In this document: positions 43,283-52,163 of the stretch, piece by piece | How the letters are laid out: each line of letters starts with the position of its first letter | Position numbering within the stretch: position 1 is the stretch's first letter | Origin: Streptomyces sp. H39-S7 | GTDB lineage: Bacteria > Actinomycetota > Actinomycetes > Streptomycetales > Streptomycetaceae | Length of the DNA stretch: 64,000 bases | Direction: 5' to 3' | Assembly: GCF_027158205.1 (NCBI RefSeq) | Contig: NZ_JAPVLU010000028.1 | Coordinates: 37,123-101,122 of the forward strand | Notes under the pieces: model-generated | The model's database searches: none | Told to the model about the DNA's origin: nothing | Seen by the model: the letters and a program-made list of their open reading frames with translations, nothing else | Program-made: the position numbers and the translations under genes

Positions 43283-45115
43283 GTGTCTGTCATTCCCACT
43301 CGCCGTACCGTGCTGCGCGGCGCTGCCGTCGCCGCTGCGATACCGCTGGCCGGCGGCATCTCCGCCGGATCGGCATTCGCGTCGTCGTCCGCGTCCGCCT
43401 CGTCGTCGCACGAGTCCGGAAACGTTTACGGTCACGGCGCCGCAGCACTCGGTCCGAACGTCCTGGTCTTCGACCCGTCCATGGGCGACGCCGCGATCCA
43501 GGCCAAGGTCGACGCCGTGTTCGCCCTCCAGGAGTCCAACCAGTTCGGCAGCGAGCGCTTCGCCCTGGCCTTCCGGCCGGGCACGTACAACGTCGACATC
43601 AACGTCGGCTTCTACACCCACGTCCTCGGTCTCGGCGCCGCCCCCGGCGACGTGGTGATCAACGGTCATGTCACCGTCGACGCCCAGTGGTTCGAGGGCA
43701 ACGGAACACAGAACTTCTGGCGCGCCGCGGAGAACCTGACCATCGTGCCGCCGGACGGCCTCAACCGCTGGGCCGTCGCCCAGGCGTGCCCGCTGCGCCG
43801 GGTCCACATCAAGGGCAACACCACCCTGTGGCCGAGCCCGCCCGGCAACCGGTGGTCCAGCGGCGGCTACCTGGCCGACAGCGTGGTGGACGGCTATGTC
43901 GAGTCCGGCTCGCAGCAGCAGTGGCTGTCGCGCAACGACACCATCGGCAGCTGGACCGGCGCCAACTGGAACATGGTCTTCGTCGGTGTCCAGGGCGCCC
44001 CCGCCCAGTCCTTCCCGACGCCGCCCCACACCACCATCGACCGCACCCCGGTCGTCCGCGAGAAGCCGTTCCTGACCGTGGACCGGCACGGCTCCTACCA
44101 GGTCTTCGTGCCCGCGCTGCGACGTAACTCCACCGGCACTACCTGGGCGAACGGACCGGCCGCGGGCCGCACCGTCGCACTGTCCCGCTTCTTCGTGGCC
44201 CGGCCCGGCGACTCCGCCGCCCAGATCAACCGCGCCCTGGCACACGGGCAGCACCTGCTGTTCGCCCCCGGCATCTACAACCTCTCCTCGACCATCCGGG
44301 TCACCCGCCCCGGCACGGTCGTGCTGGGCCTGGGTTACACGACGCTGCGCTCGACGCACGGCAACACACTGATCGAGGTCGCCGACGTGAGCGGTGTCAC
44401 CGTCGCAGGCGTGCTCGTCGAAGCGGCCTCGGCGCACACCCCGGTGCTGCTGCGGGTCGGCCAGGGGCGCAGCCGGCGCCGCCACGACGCCGACCCCACC
44501 GCGCTCTTCGACGTCTTCGCCCGGATCGGCGGCGCCATCGCCGGCGGGGCCGGCGTCAGCGTGCAGATCGACAGCAACGACGTCGTCTGCGACCACCTGT
44601 GGCTGTGGCGCGCCGACCACGGCCTGGACGACACGGTCGGCTGGGCGGTCAACCCCGCCGACACCGGCCTCGTGGTCAACGGCGACCACGTCACCACGTA
44701 CGGGCTGTTCGTGGAGCACTACCAGAAGTACGAAGTGCTGTGGAACGGCGACCACGGCCGCACGTACTTCTTCCAGAACGAGCACCCGTACGACGTTCCC
44801 ACACAGAGCGCCTGGGTGCACGGCTCCACCAAGGGCTACGCCGCCTACAAGGTCGCCGACCGGGTCAGGGAGCACCACGCCTGGGGTCTGGGCAGCTACT
44901 GCTTCTTCAACCTCAACGCGGACATCTACACCGACCGCGCCTACGAGATCCCCGACACGCCCGGTGTCGTCTTCACCGACCTGATGACCGTCTGCCTCAA
45001 CGGCGCGGGCGGCGGAGGCATCGTGCACTGCATCAACGATGCCGGCGACCCCGTCCAGAACGGCTTCGGGACCTACAACATGAAGGCGTACAGCAACGGC
45101 GAGAGCGCCGTCTGA
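43283..45115 (+). CDS. Tat-exported beta-helix (pectate-lyase-like fold) protein
   Basis: 610 residues from a GTG at 43283 (GGGAGAG upstream). The twin-arginine signal is TRRTVLRGAAVAAAIPLAGG, with an Ala-x-Ala type cleavage near FASSSA. The mature part looks like a right-handed beta-helix: short strands with repeated GxxV/N turns (ALAFRPGTYNVDINVGFYTH, VVLGLGYTTLRSTHGNTLIE, VLVEAASAHTPVLLRVG). Streptomyces homologues are often annotated as coagulation factor 5/8-type or glycoside-hydrolase-like proteins. Substrate unknown, probably a carbohydrate. A strong terminator follows. Confidence 0.82.
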   Translation: MSVIPTRRTVLRGAAVAAAIPLAGGISAGSAFASSSASASSSHESGNVYGHGAAALGPNVLVFDPSMGDAAIQAKVDAVFALQESNQFGSERFALAFRPGTYNVDINVGFYTHVLGLGAAPGDVVINGHVTVDAQWFEGNGTQNFWRAAENLTIVPPDGLNRWAVAQACPLRRVHIKGNTTLWPSPPGNRWSSGGYLADSVVDGYVESGSQQQWLSRNDTIGSWTGANWNMVFVGVQGAPAQSFPTPPHTTIDRTPVVREKPFLTVDRHGSYQVFVPALRRNSTGTTWANGPAAGRTVALSRFFVARPGDSAAQINRALAHGQHLLFAPGIYNLSSTIRVTRPGTVVLGLGYTTLRSTHGNTLIEVADVSGVTVAGVLVEAASAHTPVLLRVGQGRSRRRHDADPTALFDVFARIGGAIAGGAGVSVQIDSNDVVCDHLWLWRADHGLDDTVGWAVNPADTGLVVNGDHVTTYGLFVEHYQKYEVLWNGDHGRTYFFQNEHPYDVPTQSAWVHGSTKGYAAYKVADRVREHHAWGLGSYCFFNLNADIYTDRAYEIPDTPGVVFTDLMTVCLNGAGGGGIVHCINDAGDPVQNGFGTYNMKAYSNGESAV

Positions 45116-45141
45116 CGCCCTTCATCGCACCACCGAAAGCC

Positions 45142-45172
45142 GCGGGCGGGCCCCTCGAAGGGGCCCGCCCGC
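45142..45172 (+). terminator. Terminator after the Tat-exported protein
   Basis: Perfect 13-bp stem GCGGGCGGGCCCC (45142-45154) with its complement at 45160-45172, loop TCGAA, starting 27 bp after the stop. Confidence 0.85.
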
Positions 45173-45277
45173 ACGGCCGGCGTGATGGACCTTGTTGTGT
45201 CGTCTTCCCGGGGGGCGGGTAGGAACGCTGCCAGTGCGCCACCAGGCAACACCTTCCAGCGACGCGGGGACGAATCA

Positions 45278-46696
45278 GTGAACTCGACCGGCAAGGACAG
45301 TCGTCGTTGGGGTGGAGGCGGCAACCGAAACGAGCGGCATGCGGTTGTCGTGGGCGGGAGCCTTGCGGGGCTCCTCGCAGCGCACGTGCTCGCCGGGTAC
45401 GCCGACCGGGTGACCGTCGTGGAGCGCGACAGGTTACCGCAGGGCGTGAAGCCTCGGCCAGGGGTGGCGCAGGGCCGGCATCCGCATGTCCTGCTGGAGG
45501 GCGGACAGTCGGCCCTGGAGTCGCTGCTGCCGGGCTTCCTCGTGGAGTTGGAGGCGGCGGGGGCGCCGCGGGTGGGTATGCCCTCGGACCTGGTGCTGTG
45601 GCAGGACGGGCACTGGTTCAGGCGGCTGCCCTCGACCACGCACATCTACACCGGGTCCCGCGCACAGCTGGAAGAGCTGGTGCGCCGTCGCGTCCTCACC
45701 AATCCAGTGATCAACGTGCTCGAGGCAACCGATGTCATCGGGCTCCTCGGCGACGCCTCACGGGTGCGGGGTGTACTGCTGCGGGACCGCGCCGGTGACG
45801 CCCGCGGGGAGCACCGTGCCCTTGAAGCCGACCTGGTCGTCGACGCGTCGGGCAGCGGCACGAAGGCCCCAGACTGGCTCACGGCGATCGGGGCCAAGGC
45901 CCCGTACGAGGAGACCATCGACACGGGGCTTGCCTACGCATCGCGCCTCTACCGCGGCCCCAGCGGGATCCTCGACGGCGACACGGCCGGCTACTACGTC
46001 TATCCCAGCCCGGCCCAGATCCACGCCGGCGGTGCGCTGCCGCTGGAGGACGGCAGCCATCTGGTCATCGTCTCGGGGCTGCGCGGCGACGAACCACCCA
46101 CGGCCGACGACGCGTTCGTGACCTACGTCAAGAGGCTGCCGCATCCGCCCCTGCACCGGTGGCTGGACGAGGCTCAACCGCTCTCCCAGGCGTTCGGATA
46201 CCGACAGACCGCGAACATCCGCCGCCGCTACGACCTGCCCGGCCGCCACCCGGCCGGGTTCCTCGCCACTGGCGACGCCCTGTGCACTTTCAACCCGGTC
46301 TATGGGCAGGGCATGGCGGTCGCCGCGATGAGCGCGCTCGCCCTGCGCGACGCACTGGCCCATCCGCGCCGCACTCCTACGACGCGCCGCGTGCAGCGGG
46401 CACTGCTCGCCGCGTCCCGGCAGGCGTGGGACATCTCCGCCGGTGCCGACCGCAAGATGCCCGGCGCAACCGGCACGGCAGTCGACGCCAGGCCCGCAGA
46501 CCGCGCCGCCGACTGGTACCTGCAACGCGTCCAGGCACGCTACCCCGCAGACCCCGTCGTGGGACACGCCTTCCGCTCCGTACTGACCCTCTCCGCTCCC
46601 ATCACCGCCCTGTTCGCCCCGCCCGTGGCCCGAGCCGTGCTCTTCCGGCCGCCCCCGACGACCCCTGCCGGGCCGCCGGAAACACCGGAAGAATGA
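45278..46696 (+). CDS. FAD-dependent monooxygenase or epoxidase-like flavoprotein
   Basis: 472 residues from a GTG at 45278 (GGGGA eight bases upstream). The frame is open back to 45182, but that start lies only 10 bp beyond the terminator. FAD-binding GxGxxG variant HAVVVGGSLAGLLAAHVLAG; second FAD motif LVVDASGSGTKAPDWLTAIG; FLATGDALCTFNPVYGQGMA as the GD motif. This set is typical of the UbiH/squalene-epoxidase-like flavoprotein group. Substrate not predictable; no biosynthetic genes adjoin it. Confidence 0.85.
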   Translation: MNSTGKDSRRWGGGGNRNERHAVVVGGSLAGLLAAHVLAGYADRVTVVERDRLPQGVKPRPGVAQGRHPHVLLEGGQSALESLLPGFLVELEAAGAPRVGMPSDLVLWQDGHWFRRLPSTTHIYTGSRAQLEELVRRRVLTNPVINVLEATDVIGLLGDASRVRGVLLRDRAGDARGEHRALEADLVVDASGSGTKAPDWLTAIGAKAPYEETIDTGLAYASRLYRGPSGILDGDTAGYYVYPSPAQIHAGGALPLEDGSHLVIVSGLRGDEPPTADDAFVTYVKRLPHPPLHRWLDEAQPLSQAFGYRQTANIRRRYDLPGRHPAGFLATGDALCTFNPVYGQGMAVAAMSALALRDALAHPRRTPTTRRVQRALLAASRQAWDISAGADRKMPGATGTAVDARPADRAADWYLQRVQARYPADPVVGHAFRSVLTLSAPITALFAPPVARAVLFRPPPTTPAGPPETPEE

Positions 46697-46803
46697 TGGC
46701 CGACCATCCAAGGCCCAGCAAGAGAAACGGTGGTCGCCCGTCGCCTTTGGGCAGCGCCGACCTCGCCGGCTAGGGCGAAACCACCCGGACACCGTCACTG
46801 AAG

Positions 46804-46835
46804 CTGCGGGCGCCCCTCCCCCGGGGCGCCCGCAG
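46804..46835. terminator. Bidirectional terminator between convergent genes
   Basis: Perfect 13-bp stem CTGCGGGCGCCCC (46804-46816) and its complement (46823-46835), loop of six bases, between the flavoprotein and the minus-strand PEP-mutase-family gene. Confidence 0.85.
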
Positions 46836-46852
46836 TCCGTTCGATCACCTCG

Positions 46853-47614
46853 TCAGGGTGCCCACGGTCCGAGCATGCCCTTCATCGCATCCGCCATCGC
46901 GAACTGCAGCAGCGGACCGTAGGTGATCCGGCCGACGCCCAGTCGGCGAAAACGCTCCAGGTCGTGCTTGACGGGATGGGCGGTGGAGTTCACGGGAACG
47001 GCGACGGCGCCGGTCACCGCCGCGAGCAGCTCGTCGTTGTCCTGGATACCTACCGGGTAGACACTGTCGGCGCCGGCCTGCTCCAGCGCCCGCAGGCGCT
47101 CGATCGCCTCCTCGAGGACACCGGCAGCATCCTTCGCGTGCAGGAACAGGTCGGTGCGCCCGTTGACCCACAGCGGGATCCCCGCGTCGTCAGCCGCCGC
47201 CCGCACACCGGCGATGTAACGCGCGTGCTCCTGCGTGCTGCGCACGCGCCCGCCGTCCGAGTGGACGGTGTCCTCAAGGTTCAGACCCACACCGCCGACC
47301 TCGATGAGTCCGGCGACGAGATCCGCGGGCTCCTGCCCGTACCCGGCCTCCAGATCCACCGACACCGGCACATCGACCGCCGCGATGATCGGCCTGACCG
47401 CGGCCAGCACCTCCTCAAAACTCTGCCCCTCATGGTCATCCGCCCCCCGGGAGTCGGCGAGCGGATGACTACCGATCGTCAGCGCGAGGAATCCGGCGTC
47501 GGCTGCCGTCCGTGCGGACCACACATCCCAAACGGTCGGCAACACCAGGGGCCGGTACTGGGCGTGCAATTGCTTCAGGCGCTGAGCGCGCTCAACAGTG
47601 GTAGGAAAGTCCAT
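46853..47614 (-). CDS. Isocitrate lyase/PEP mutase superfamily protein
   Basis: 253 residues from the ATG at 47614. TIM-barrel family with LVLPTVWDVWSARTAADAGF, LALTIGSHPLADSRG and the metal-site strand VSVDLEAGYGQEPADLV; GLNLEDTVH follows. The isocitrate-lyase KKCGH motif is absent, so it belongs to the PEP-mutase/oxaloacetate-hydrolase-like branch. Members cleave or rearrange C-C or C-P bonds next to a carboxylate; the substrate here is unknown. Monocistronic by position. Confidence 0.85.
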   Translation of the reverse strand: MDFPTTVERAQRLKQLHAQYRPLVLPTVWDVWSARTAADAGFLALTIGSHPLADSRGADDHEGQSFEEVLAAVRPIIAAVDVPVSVDLEAGYGQEPADLVAGLIEVGGVGLNLEDTVHSDGGRVRSTQEHARYIAGVRAAADDAGIPLWVNGRTDLFLHAKDAAGVLEEAIERLRALEQAGADSVYPVGIQDNDELLAAVTGAVAVPVNSTAHPVKHDLERFRRLGVGRITYGPLLQFAMADAMKGMLGPWAP

Positions 47615-47906
47615 ACCCAGCACGCTACTCCCCGACCACCCCGAACCACGTGCCAGCAGGGCGCCGCCCGGCGACGGGACGGTGCGGCCCGGTTCCCCCA
47701 CCGATCCGGCGGCGTAGGGCAGCCATCCTCTTGCGTTTTGGTGGTCGGCCCCGGAGGTCCTTCGGGGGCTGATCGTGCTGCCAGTGCGGCGGAGGATGCT
47801 TCGTGGTGATCGGTGGTGTGCCGGTCGAGCGTGGCCGGCAGAGCAGTCGGTCCTCGAGGGGAGACCGGGGGGACCGGGCGCCCGATGTTCGACTCAGGCG
47901 CCGTCT

Positions 47907-48389
47907 TCAGGCGTGCCCGGGGACGGAGACGCGAAGATCGAGGAGCTGTTGCGTATGCACGGGCACGTGGTCTTCGGCGAGGCCATCGATGAGGCTTGCC
48001 AGCGGAATCGGCTGGTCGAGCACGAGTGCGTCATTGGACAGGAGGAAAGACGGCACCGGAACCAAGGCGGCTTTCTCGCCGAGCTGATCGGCGATGTCGC
48101 ACAGGACGGTGGCCTGGCGCCGGACATGATCCATCAGGTCCACCCGACCTGAGTGCTCGGTGATGATCCGGTCAAGGTTCCAGGTGTCGAGGGAGATCCG
48201 GTTGTCGAAGGTGGGCCGCGAGCCGGCGACGATGCCCAGAGCAACCGCTGCGATCGAGGCGTCGATGCTGAGGAGATGGGCCAGAATCTGGTCGGCGTTC
48301 CATCCTCCGTCGTCCGCGTCGCCGAGGTCGGGGATGGCCGCCGCGTCGAGCAACCTGTCGTAGGCGCTGCGAAGTTCTGTCGTGTCCAT
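47907..48389 (-). CDS. DinB-like hypothetical protein
   Basis: 160 residues from the ATG at 48389. A four-helix pattern with WNADQILAHLLSIDASIAAV resembles the DinB/mycothiol-dependent maleylpyruvate isomerase helical bundle, in which an early helix presents a His (AHLL). The later metal-ligand histidines are not obvious apart from a His near residue 142 (EDHVPVH). It may be a non-catalytic family member. Its upstream region carries the two TGCAAC-N6-GTTGCA elements. Confidence 0.55.
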   Translation of the reverse strand: MDTTELRSAYDRLLDAAAIPDLGDADDGGWNADQILAHLLSIDASIAAVALGIVAGSRPTFDNRISLDTWNLDRIITEHSGRVDLMDHVRRQATVLCDIADQLGEKAALVPVPSFLLSNDALVLDQPIPLASLIDGLAEDHVPVHTQQLLDLRVSVPGHA

Positions 48390-48456
48390 AGCGTGCTTCC
48401 TTCATTCGGGGCGTGTCGAACTCGAATCCCGCTCTTCCTTCACCGTCATCATCGGA

Positions 48457-48523
48457 TGCAACCCCAGAGTTGCACGATGACCGTCTAGGTGCAACCCAAA
48501 GGTTGCACCTAGACGGTCATCGT
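48457..48523. promoter_or_regulatory. Two operator-like inverted repeats inside a long hairpin region
   Basis: TGCAAC-CCCAGA-GTTGCA (48457-48474) and TGCAAC-CCAAAG-GTTGCA (48490-48507) have identical arms and spacer length, with centres 33 bp apart, about three helical turns. The second is embedded in a perfect 23-bp stem (48474-48496 with 48501-48523) around loop CAAA. The location between divergent genes fits a shared operator. This also describes the 48390-48726 gap, which otherwise holds no gene. Confidence 0.65.
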
Positions 48524-48726
48524 TGGTCGGTGATGATGGAGCGGGGCTGACTGAGGGCTGCAAGGCTGCCGGCCGGTCGGATGCAGGCGGGCGGGCGGAG
48601 TCGGGTGTCGCCTTCGTTCATGGTGACTCACACAGTCTCGACAAGGGCGACCCAAGTCAGCACCTGATCGAGCACATGTCTGATCGCAGCGGCCTGGGCT
48701 GGGCGGCAACGTCTAGGATCTATGAC

Positions 48727-49464
48727 ATGGCAACACGACTCGTGCAGATCAACATGAAGGCCCAGGACGACTCCGCGCTCGGCCGGTTCTGGGCGGAGGC
48801 ACTCGGGTGGGGTATCGACAGCGAGGGCCCCGGCGTGACCAACCTCGAACCCGTGGGCTTCGCCTACCCCGACCCCGTGGCCGTCTGCATCGACATCATC
48901 GCCCGCCCGGAACCCAAGACGGTGAAGAACCGGGTGCACCTCGATCTGGCCACCACCTCGACCGCCCATCAGGCGGAGTTGGTCGCGCGCCTGAAGGATC
49001 TCGGCGCGAAGCCTGCCGACGTGGGTCAGGGCGACGTCCCCTGGACGGTCATGGCCGACCCGGAGGGCAACGAGTTCTGCGTCCTGGAGCCCCGGGAGAT
49101 CTACCGGGACACCGGGCCGATCGCCGTAGTGGTGGTCGACTGCACCGACCCCCGAGCAATGGCCCGGTTCTGGGGCGAGGCGATGGACTGGACGCTGCAC
49201 GAGGTCACCGACGACCACGCGACCATGCGCTCCGCCAAAGGCGTCGGCCCCTACCTGGAGTTCCTCCGCACCCCCGACACCAAGAGCGGGTGGAACCGCG
49301 TCCACCTCGATGTCCGCCCCTACCCCGATGACGACCTGGCCGCAGAGGCAGCCCGACTGCGCGCTCTAGGCGCCACTGACCCGCGGTTCGACCAGTCCGC
49401 AATCTCCTGGACGGTACTGGCCGACCCGGAGGGCAACGAGTTCTGCCTCCTCACCCCTCGCTGA
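48727..49464 (+). CDS. Two-domain VOC (glyoxalase-like) protein
   Basis: 245 residues from the ATG at 48727. Two halves repeat the same module. Half 1 has GRFWAEALGWGIDSEGPGVT, NRVHLDLAT and WTVMADPEGNEFCVLEPRE. Half 2 has ARFWGEAMDWTLHE, NRVHLDVRPYPD and WTVLADPEGNEFCLL. Each half offers His and Glu positions typical of vicinal-oxygen-chelate metal sites. Streptomyces encodes many such proteins, acting as dioxygenases, glyoxalases or antibiotic-binding resistance proteins; the role here is unassigned. Confidence 0.88.
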   Translation: MATRLVQINMKAQDDSALGRFWAEALGWGIDSEGPGVTNLEPVGFAYPDPVAVCIDIIARPEPKTVKNRVHLDLATTSTAHQAELVARLKDLGAKPADVGQGDVPWTVMADPEGNEFCVLEPREIYRDTGPIAVVVVDCTDPRAMARFWGEAMDWTLHEVTDDHATMRSAKGVGPYLEFLRTPDTKSGWNRVHLDVRPYPDDDLAAEAARLRALGATDPRFDQSAISWTVLADPEGNEFCLLTPR

Positions 49465-49688
49465 CCTTGAGCAACGGCCCATGGCCATGCGAGCCCGGGG
49501 ATATACCCCTGCGCGTGCGGGTGGCAGGTAGGCGGCCTTGATCGACGGGGAGTCGGCGGCGGTGGCCACCGCTCCGGGCGCCCGGCACATCTCGCGGCGG
49601 ATGCGCTTGCGGAACTGGTCACGGATCTGTCCGATGCCGTCGGCGGCGGCCCACCGGGCCATGAACCCTCGACCCATGCGCCTCGGTG

Positions 49689-50294
49689 TTACAGGGAATC
49701 AGATCTTTCAAGATCATTTGCAGTGCCGGTGACCGCCGGCCCGCATTCGGGAGGAAGGTGGGCGACGACCAAGGCGACCGCGTCGCGCGGGTCGTCAGCC
49801 TCTCCGATGTCTGCCGGTCCGTGAGGCGAGCGAGTCGTCCACCAGGTGACGCGGTATTTCCCGTTCACGGGGGTAATCACTGGAACGTCGTGGGTGTAGG
49901 GGAATCCGGTGCAGCGGCTGAAGTTCAGCGACATGTGGCTGCGAAAGGGGAACAATGCTCGCAGATGCGGCTCGGCGTAGGCGGCCTCGATAAGGTCGTG
50001 TTCGACGTGTGGCGCAGTGGTCTGACGGTAGATTGCCCACTTTGTCTCAACCGCGGTGCCGCGCTCGTGAGCCTCGGCGAGCGGGCCATAGTGGACGAAC
50101 GGGCAGGCGGATCGCAGATCTTCCAAGTTGGCGCCGGACTGCCAGGCTCCGGTCGCCGTGGCAGCCTCGTTCAAACTGGTTGTCGTGCCCTTGGCCATCC
50201 CGACGCCGCGTTCCCAGAAGCTCATGATGAAGCAGCGTTCCCGTATGCCCAGGTGAGCGCTCGTCGGTATTCCGAGCCGGCGGGTGCGAACCAT
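49689..50294 (-). CDS. DUF6193-like protein, probably 5'-truncated
   Basis: 201 residues. It matches the DUF6193 natural-product-associated family in its central and C-terminal parts: TATGAWQSGANLEDLRSACP, FVHYGPLAEAHERG, DLIEAAYAEPHLRALFPFRS and AVALVVAHLPPECGP. Family members usually start well before the WERG segment. Here only about 30 residues precede it, and a stop closes the frame upstream. The start at 50294 is uncertain and the gene may be an N-terminally deleted copy. Function unknown. Confidence 0.65.
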   Translation of the reverse strand: MVRTRRLGIPTSAHLGIRERCFIMSFWERGVGMAKGTTTSLNEAATATGAWQSGANLEDLRSACPFVHYGPLAEAHERGTAVETKWAIYRQTTAPHVEHDLIEAAYAEPHLRALFPFRSHMSLNFSRCTGFPYTHDVPVITPVNGKYRVTWWTTRSPHGPADIGEADDPRDAVALVVAHLPPECGPAVTGTANDLERSDSL

Positions 50295-50362
50295 GGCCGG
50301 CTCGGCGGCCTGGGCCGTCAGCGACAGCCGCGGCCCCGATCAGCTCAAGGGGCCGCCGTACA

Positions 50363-50836
50363 TCATTGCCCGCCGGCCGTGTGTGTGAGCCGATGCACGA
50401 CGCGTTCTCCGATCCCGGCGAACGCATCGATCTGGTCGGAGTCCAGCAGATCGATGAAGTTTCTGCGCACGGACTGAACGTGCAACGGCGCTGCTTCGCC
50501 CAGCGTCCGCAGCCCGTCCTCGGTCAACGCCACGATCGCTCCGCGGCCGTCGGTGTCGCACTCCTCGCGCACCACCAGACCCCGCTTCTCCATCCGCGCC
50601 AGATGGTGGGAGAGGCGGCTGCGTGACCAGAGCATGTGGTCGGCGAGGTCGCTGATCCGCCGCCGATACCGGGGGCTGCTGCCGAGGGAGGACAGCACGT
50701 CGTAGTCGGGCTCCGACAGGCCGCTGTCCTGCCCCAGGTCGCGGGCGAGCTGGGCGTTGAGCAGGAGAAACATCCTGCGGTATGCCTGCCATGCACGCTG
50801 TTCGCGGTCGGTCAGCCAGCGGGGTTCCTCGGTCAT
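50363..50836 (-). CDS. MarR-family transcriptional regulator
   Basis: 157 residues from the ATG at 50836. The winged helix is complete: LSEPDYDVLSSLGSS, then DLADHMLWSRSRLSHHLARM (recognition helix), EKRGLVVREECDTDGRGAIV (wing), then C-terminal dimer helices. Divergent from a membrane protein/FMN-reductase operon, with two TGAC-AC-GTCA sites between them. It probably represses that operon and itself and releases on binding a phenolic or quinone-like ligand; the ligand is inference. Confidence 0.93.
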   Translation of the reverse strand: MTEEPRWLTDREQRAWQAYRRMFLLLNAQLARDLGQDSGLSEPDYDVLSSLGSSPRYRRRISDLADHMLWSRSRLSHHLARMEKRGLVVREECDTDGRGAIVALTEDGLRTLGEAAPLHVQSVRRNFIDLLDSDQIDAFAGIGERVVHRLTHTAGGQ

Positions 50837-50860
50837 GACCCCAGCCTACCCGCATATGAT

Positions 50861-50904
50861 TGACACGTCACCTACTCCCCCTTACGGTTATAAGTGACAC
50901 GTCA
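50861..50904. promoter_or_regulatory. Paired MarR-type operators
   Basis: TGACACGTCA occurs at 50861-50870 and 50895-50904 with 34 bp between equivalent positions. Each is an interrupted palindrome TGAC-AC-GTCA, in the 85-bp gap between the MarR gene and its divergent target. Confidence 0.7.
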
Positions 50905-50921
50905 ACCACTTGGGAGGTGCC

Positions 50922-51533
50922 GTGCCCCGGCTGGTCAAACTGCTCTCGGGTCTCACCCTGTTCGGCTTCAGCATCGCGCTGATGGTCGCCGCCGGCCTGG
51001 GCGTCCCCGCCTGGGACGTTCTGCACCAGGGCCTTTCACGCAGCACCGGCCTGTCGTTCGGTTGGGTGGTCAACGGGATCGGCGCCCTGGTTCTGCTGGC
51101 CTGGATTCCCCTGCGGGTCCGCCCCGGCATCGGCACGCTCTGCAACATCCTGCTCGTCGGCATGGTCGCCGACACCGCATTGCGCATCCTGCCCCAGTTC
51201 GCCGGCCCAGCCCTGCGCCTGTGCGTACTGCTCGCCGCAATCGCCCTCAATGCCCTCGCCACCGGCCTCTACATCGGTGCCGGTCTCGGCCCGGGACCCC
51301 GCGACGGGGTGATGACGGGACTCGCCGCGCACGGCATCTCGCTGCGCGCCGCCCGCACCGCGATCGAGGTCTTCGTCCTCGTCGTCGGCTGGCTGCTCGG
51401 CGGCACGGTGGGCATCGGCACGCTGGTGTACGCCGCCGTCATCGGCCCCCTGGCCCAACCCGCCATCCGTCACTTCACCCGCACCACCCTCCCGGGAACG
51501 ACGCCGGCCCCTGCCACCCGTCCGACCCCATAA
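50922..51533 (+). CDS. YczE/YitT-like integral membrane protein
   Basis: 203 residues from a GTG at 50922 (GGGAGG upstream). About five to six membrane segments, starting LSGLTLFGFSIALMVAAGLG. The family motifs are LGVPAWDVLHQGLSR and GLGPGPRDGVMTGLAAHGIS. Members are predicted transporters or membrane regulators without defined substrates. First gene of a MarR-controlled operon with the flavin reductase. Confidence 0.85.
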   Translation: MPRLVKLLSGLTLFGFSIALMVAAGLGVPAWDVLHQGLSRSTGLSFGWVVNGIGALVLLAWIPLRVRPGIGTLCNILLVGMVADTALRILPQFAGPALRLCVLLAAIALNALATGLYIGAGLGPGPRDGVMTGLAAHGISLRAARTAIEVFVLVVGWLLGGTVGIGTLVYAAVIGPLAQPAIRHFTRTTLPGTTPAPATRPTP

Positions 51534-51546
51534 GGAATGGACCACC

Positions 51547-52122
51547 ATGACTCGCCTGCACATCATCTCCTTCAGCACCCGCCTCACCTCCTCCGGCCGC
51601 CCCCTCGCCCACTGGATCACCGAACTCGCAGCCGCACACGGCGCGTTCGAGCCCACCCTGATCGACCTGCGCGAGGTCGCCCTGCCGTTCCTGGACGAAC
51701 CCGGGCTTCCGTCCGACGGCCACTACGTGCACCAGCACGCCAAGGACTGGAGCGCCGTCATCGACGCCGCCGATGCCTTCGTCTTCGTCATGCCGATGTA
51801 CAACGGCGGCTTCACGGCTCCCCTGAAGAACGCCATCGACACCCTCTACCACGAGTGGCAGGACAAACCCGTGGGACTCATCAGCTACAGCACGGGATCG
51901 TCCGGCGGCGCCCCGGCCCTCGAGATGATCCGGCCGGTCCTCGCCCGCGTGGGCCTTCGCCCCACCGCGCCCACCCTCTCGATCCCGGCCATCGAGAACC
52001 ACCTCGACGAAGCCGGACACCTGCGAGCCACCGCCGGCCTCACCGACCAGGCGCGGGCGGTCCTGGCCGGAGTGGCGCAATCGGCCGCCGCCCTCCCGGA
52101 ACAGGCGCATGCCGTCGCCTGA
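51547..52122 (+). CDS. NADPH-dependent FMN reductase family protein
   Basis: 191 residues, ATG at 51547 just 13 bases after the membrane protein stop. Flavodoxin-like fold with phosphate loop FSTRLTSSGRPLAHW and the flavin-edge segment FVFVMPMYNGGFTAPLKNAI, followed by GLISYSTGSSGGAPALEMIR. It reduces FMN or quinones with NAD(P)H. With the MarR gene it looks like a quinone or electrophile detoxification operon. Confidence 0.9.
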   Translation: MTRLHIISFSTRLTSSGRPLAHWITELAAAHGAFEPTLIDLREVALPFLDEPGLPSDGHYVHQHAKDWSAVIDAADAFVFVMPMYNGGFTAPLKNAIDTLYHEWQDKPVGLISYSTGSSGGAPALEMIRPVLARVGLRPTAPTLSIPAIENHLDEAGHLRATAGLTDQARAVLAGVAQSAAALPEQAHAVA

Positions 52123-52163
52123 GACACGACCGCGCGAGCCGGCTCTCCGACCTGTGGCGGGGC

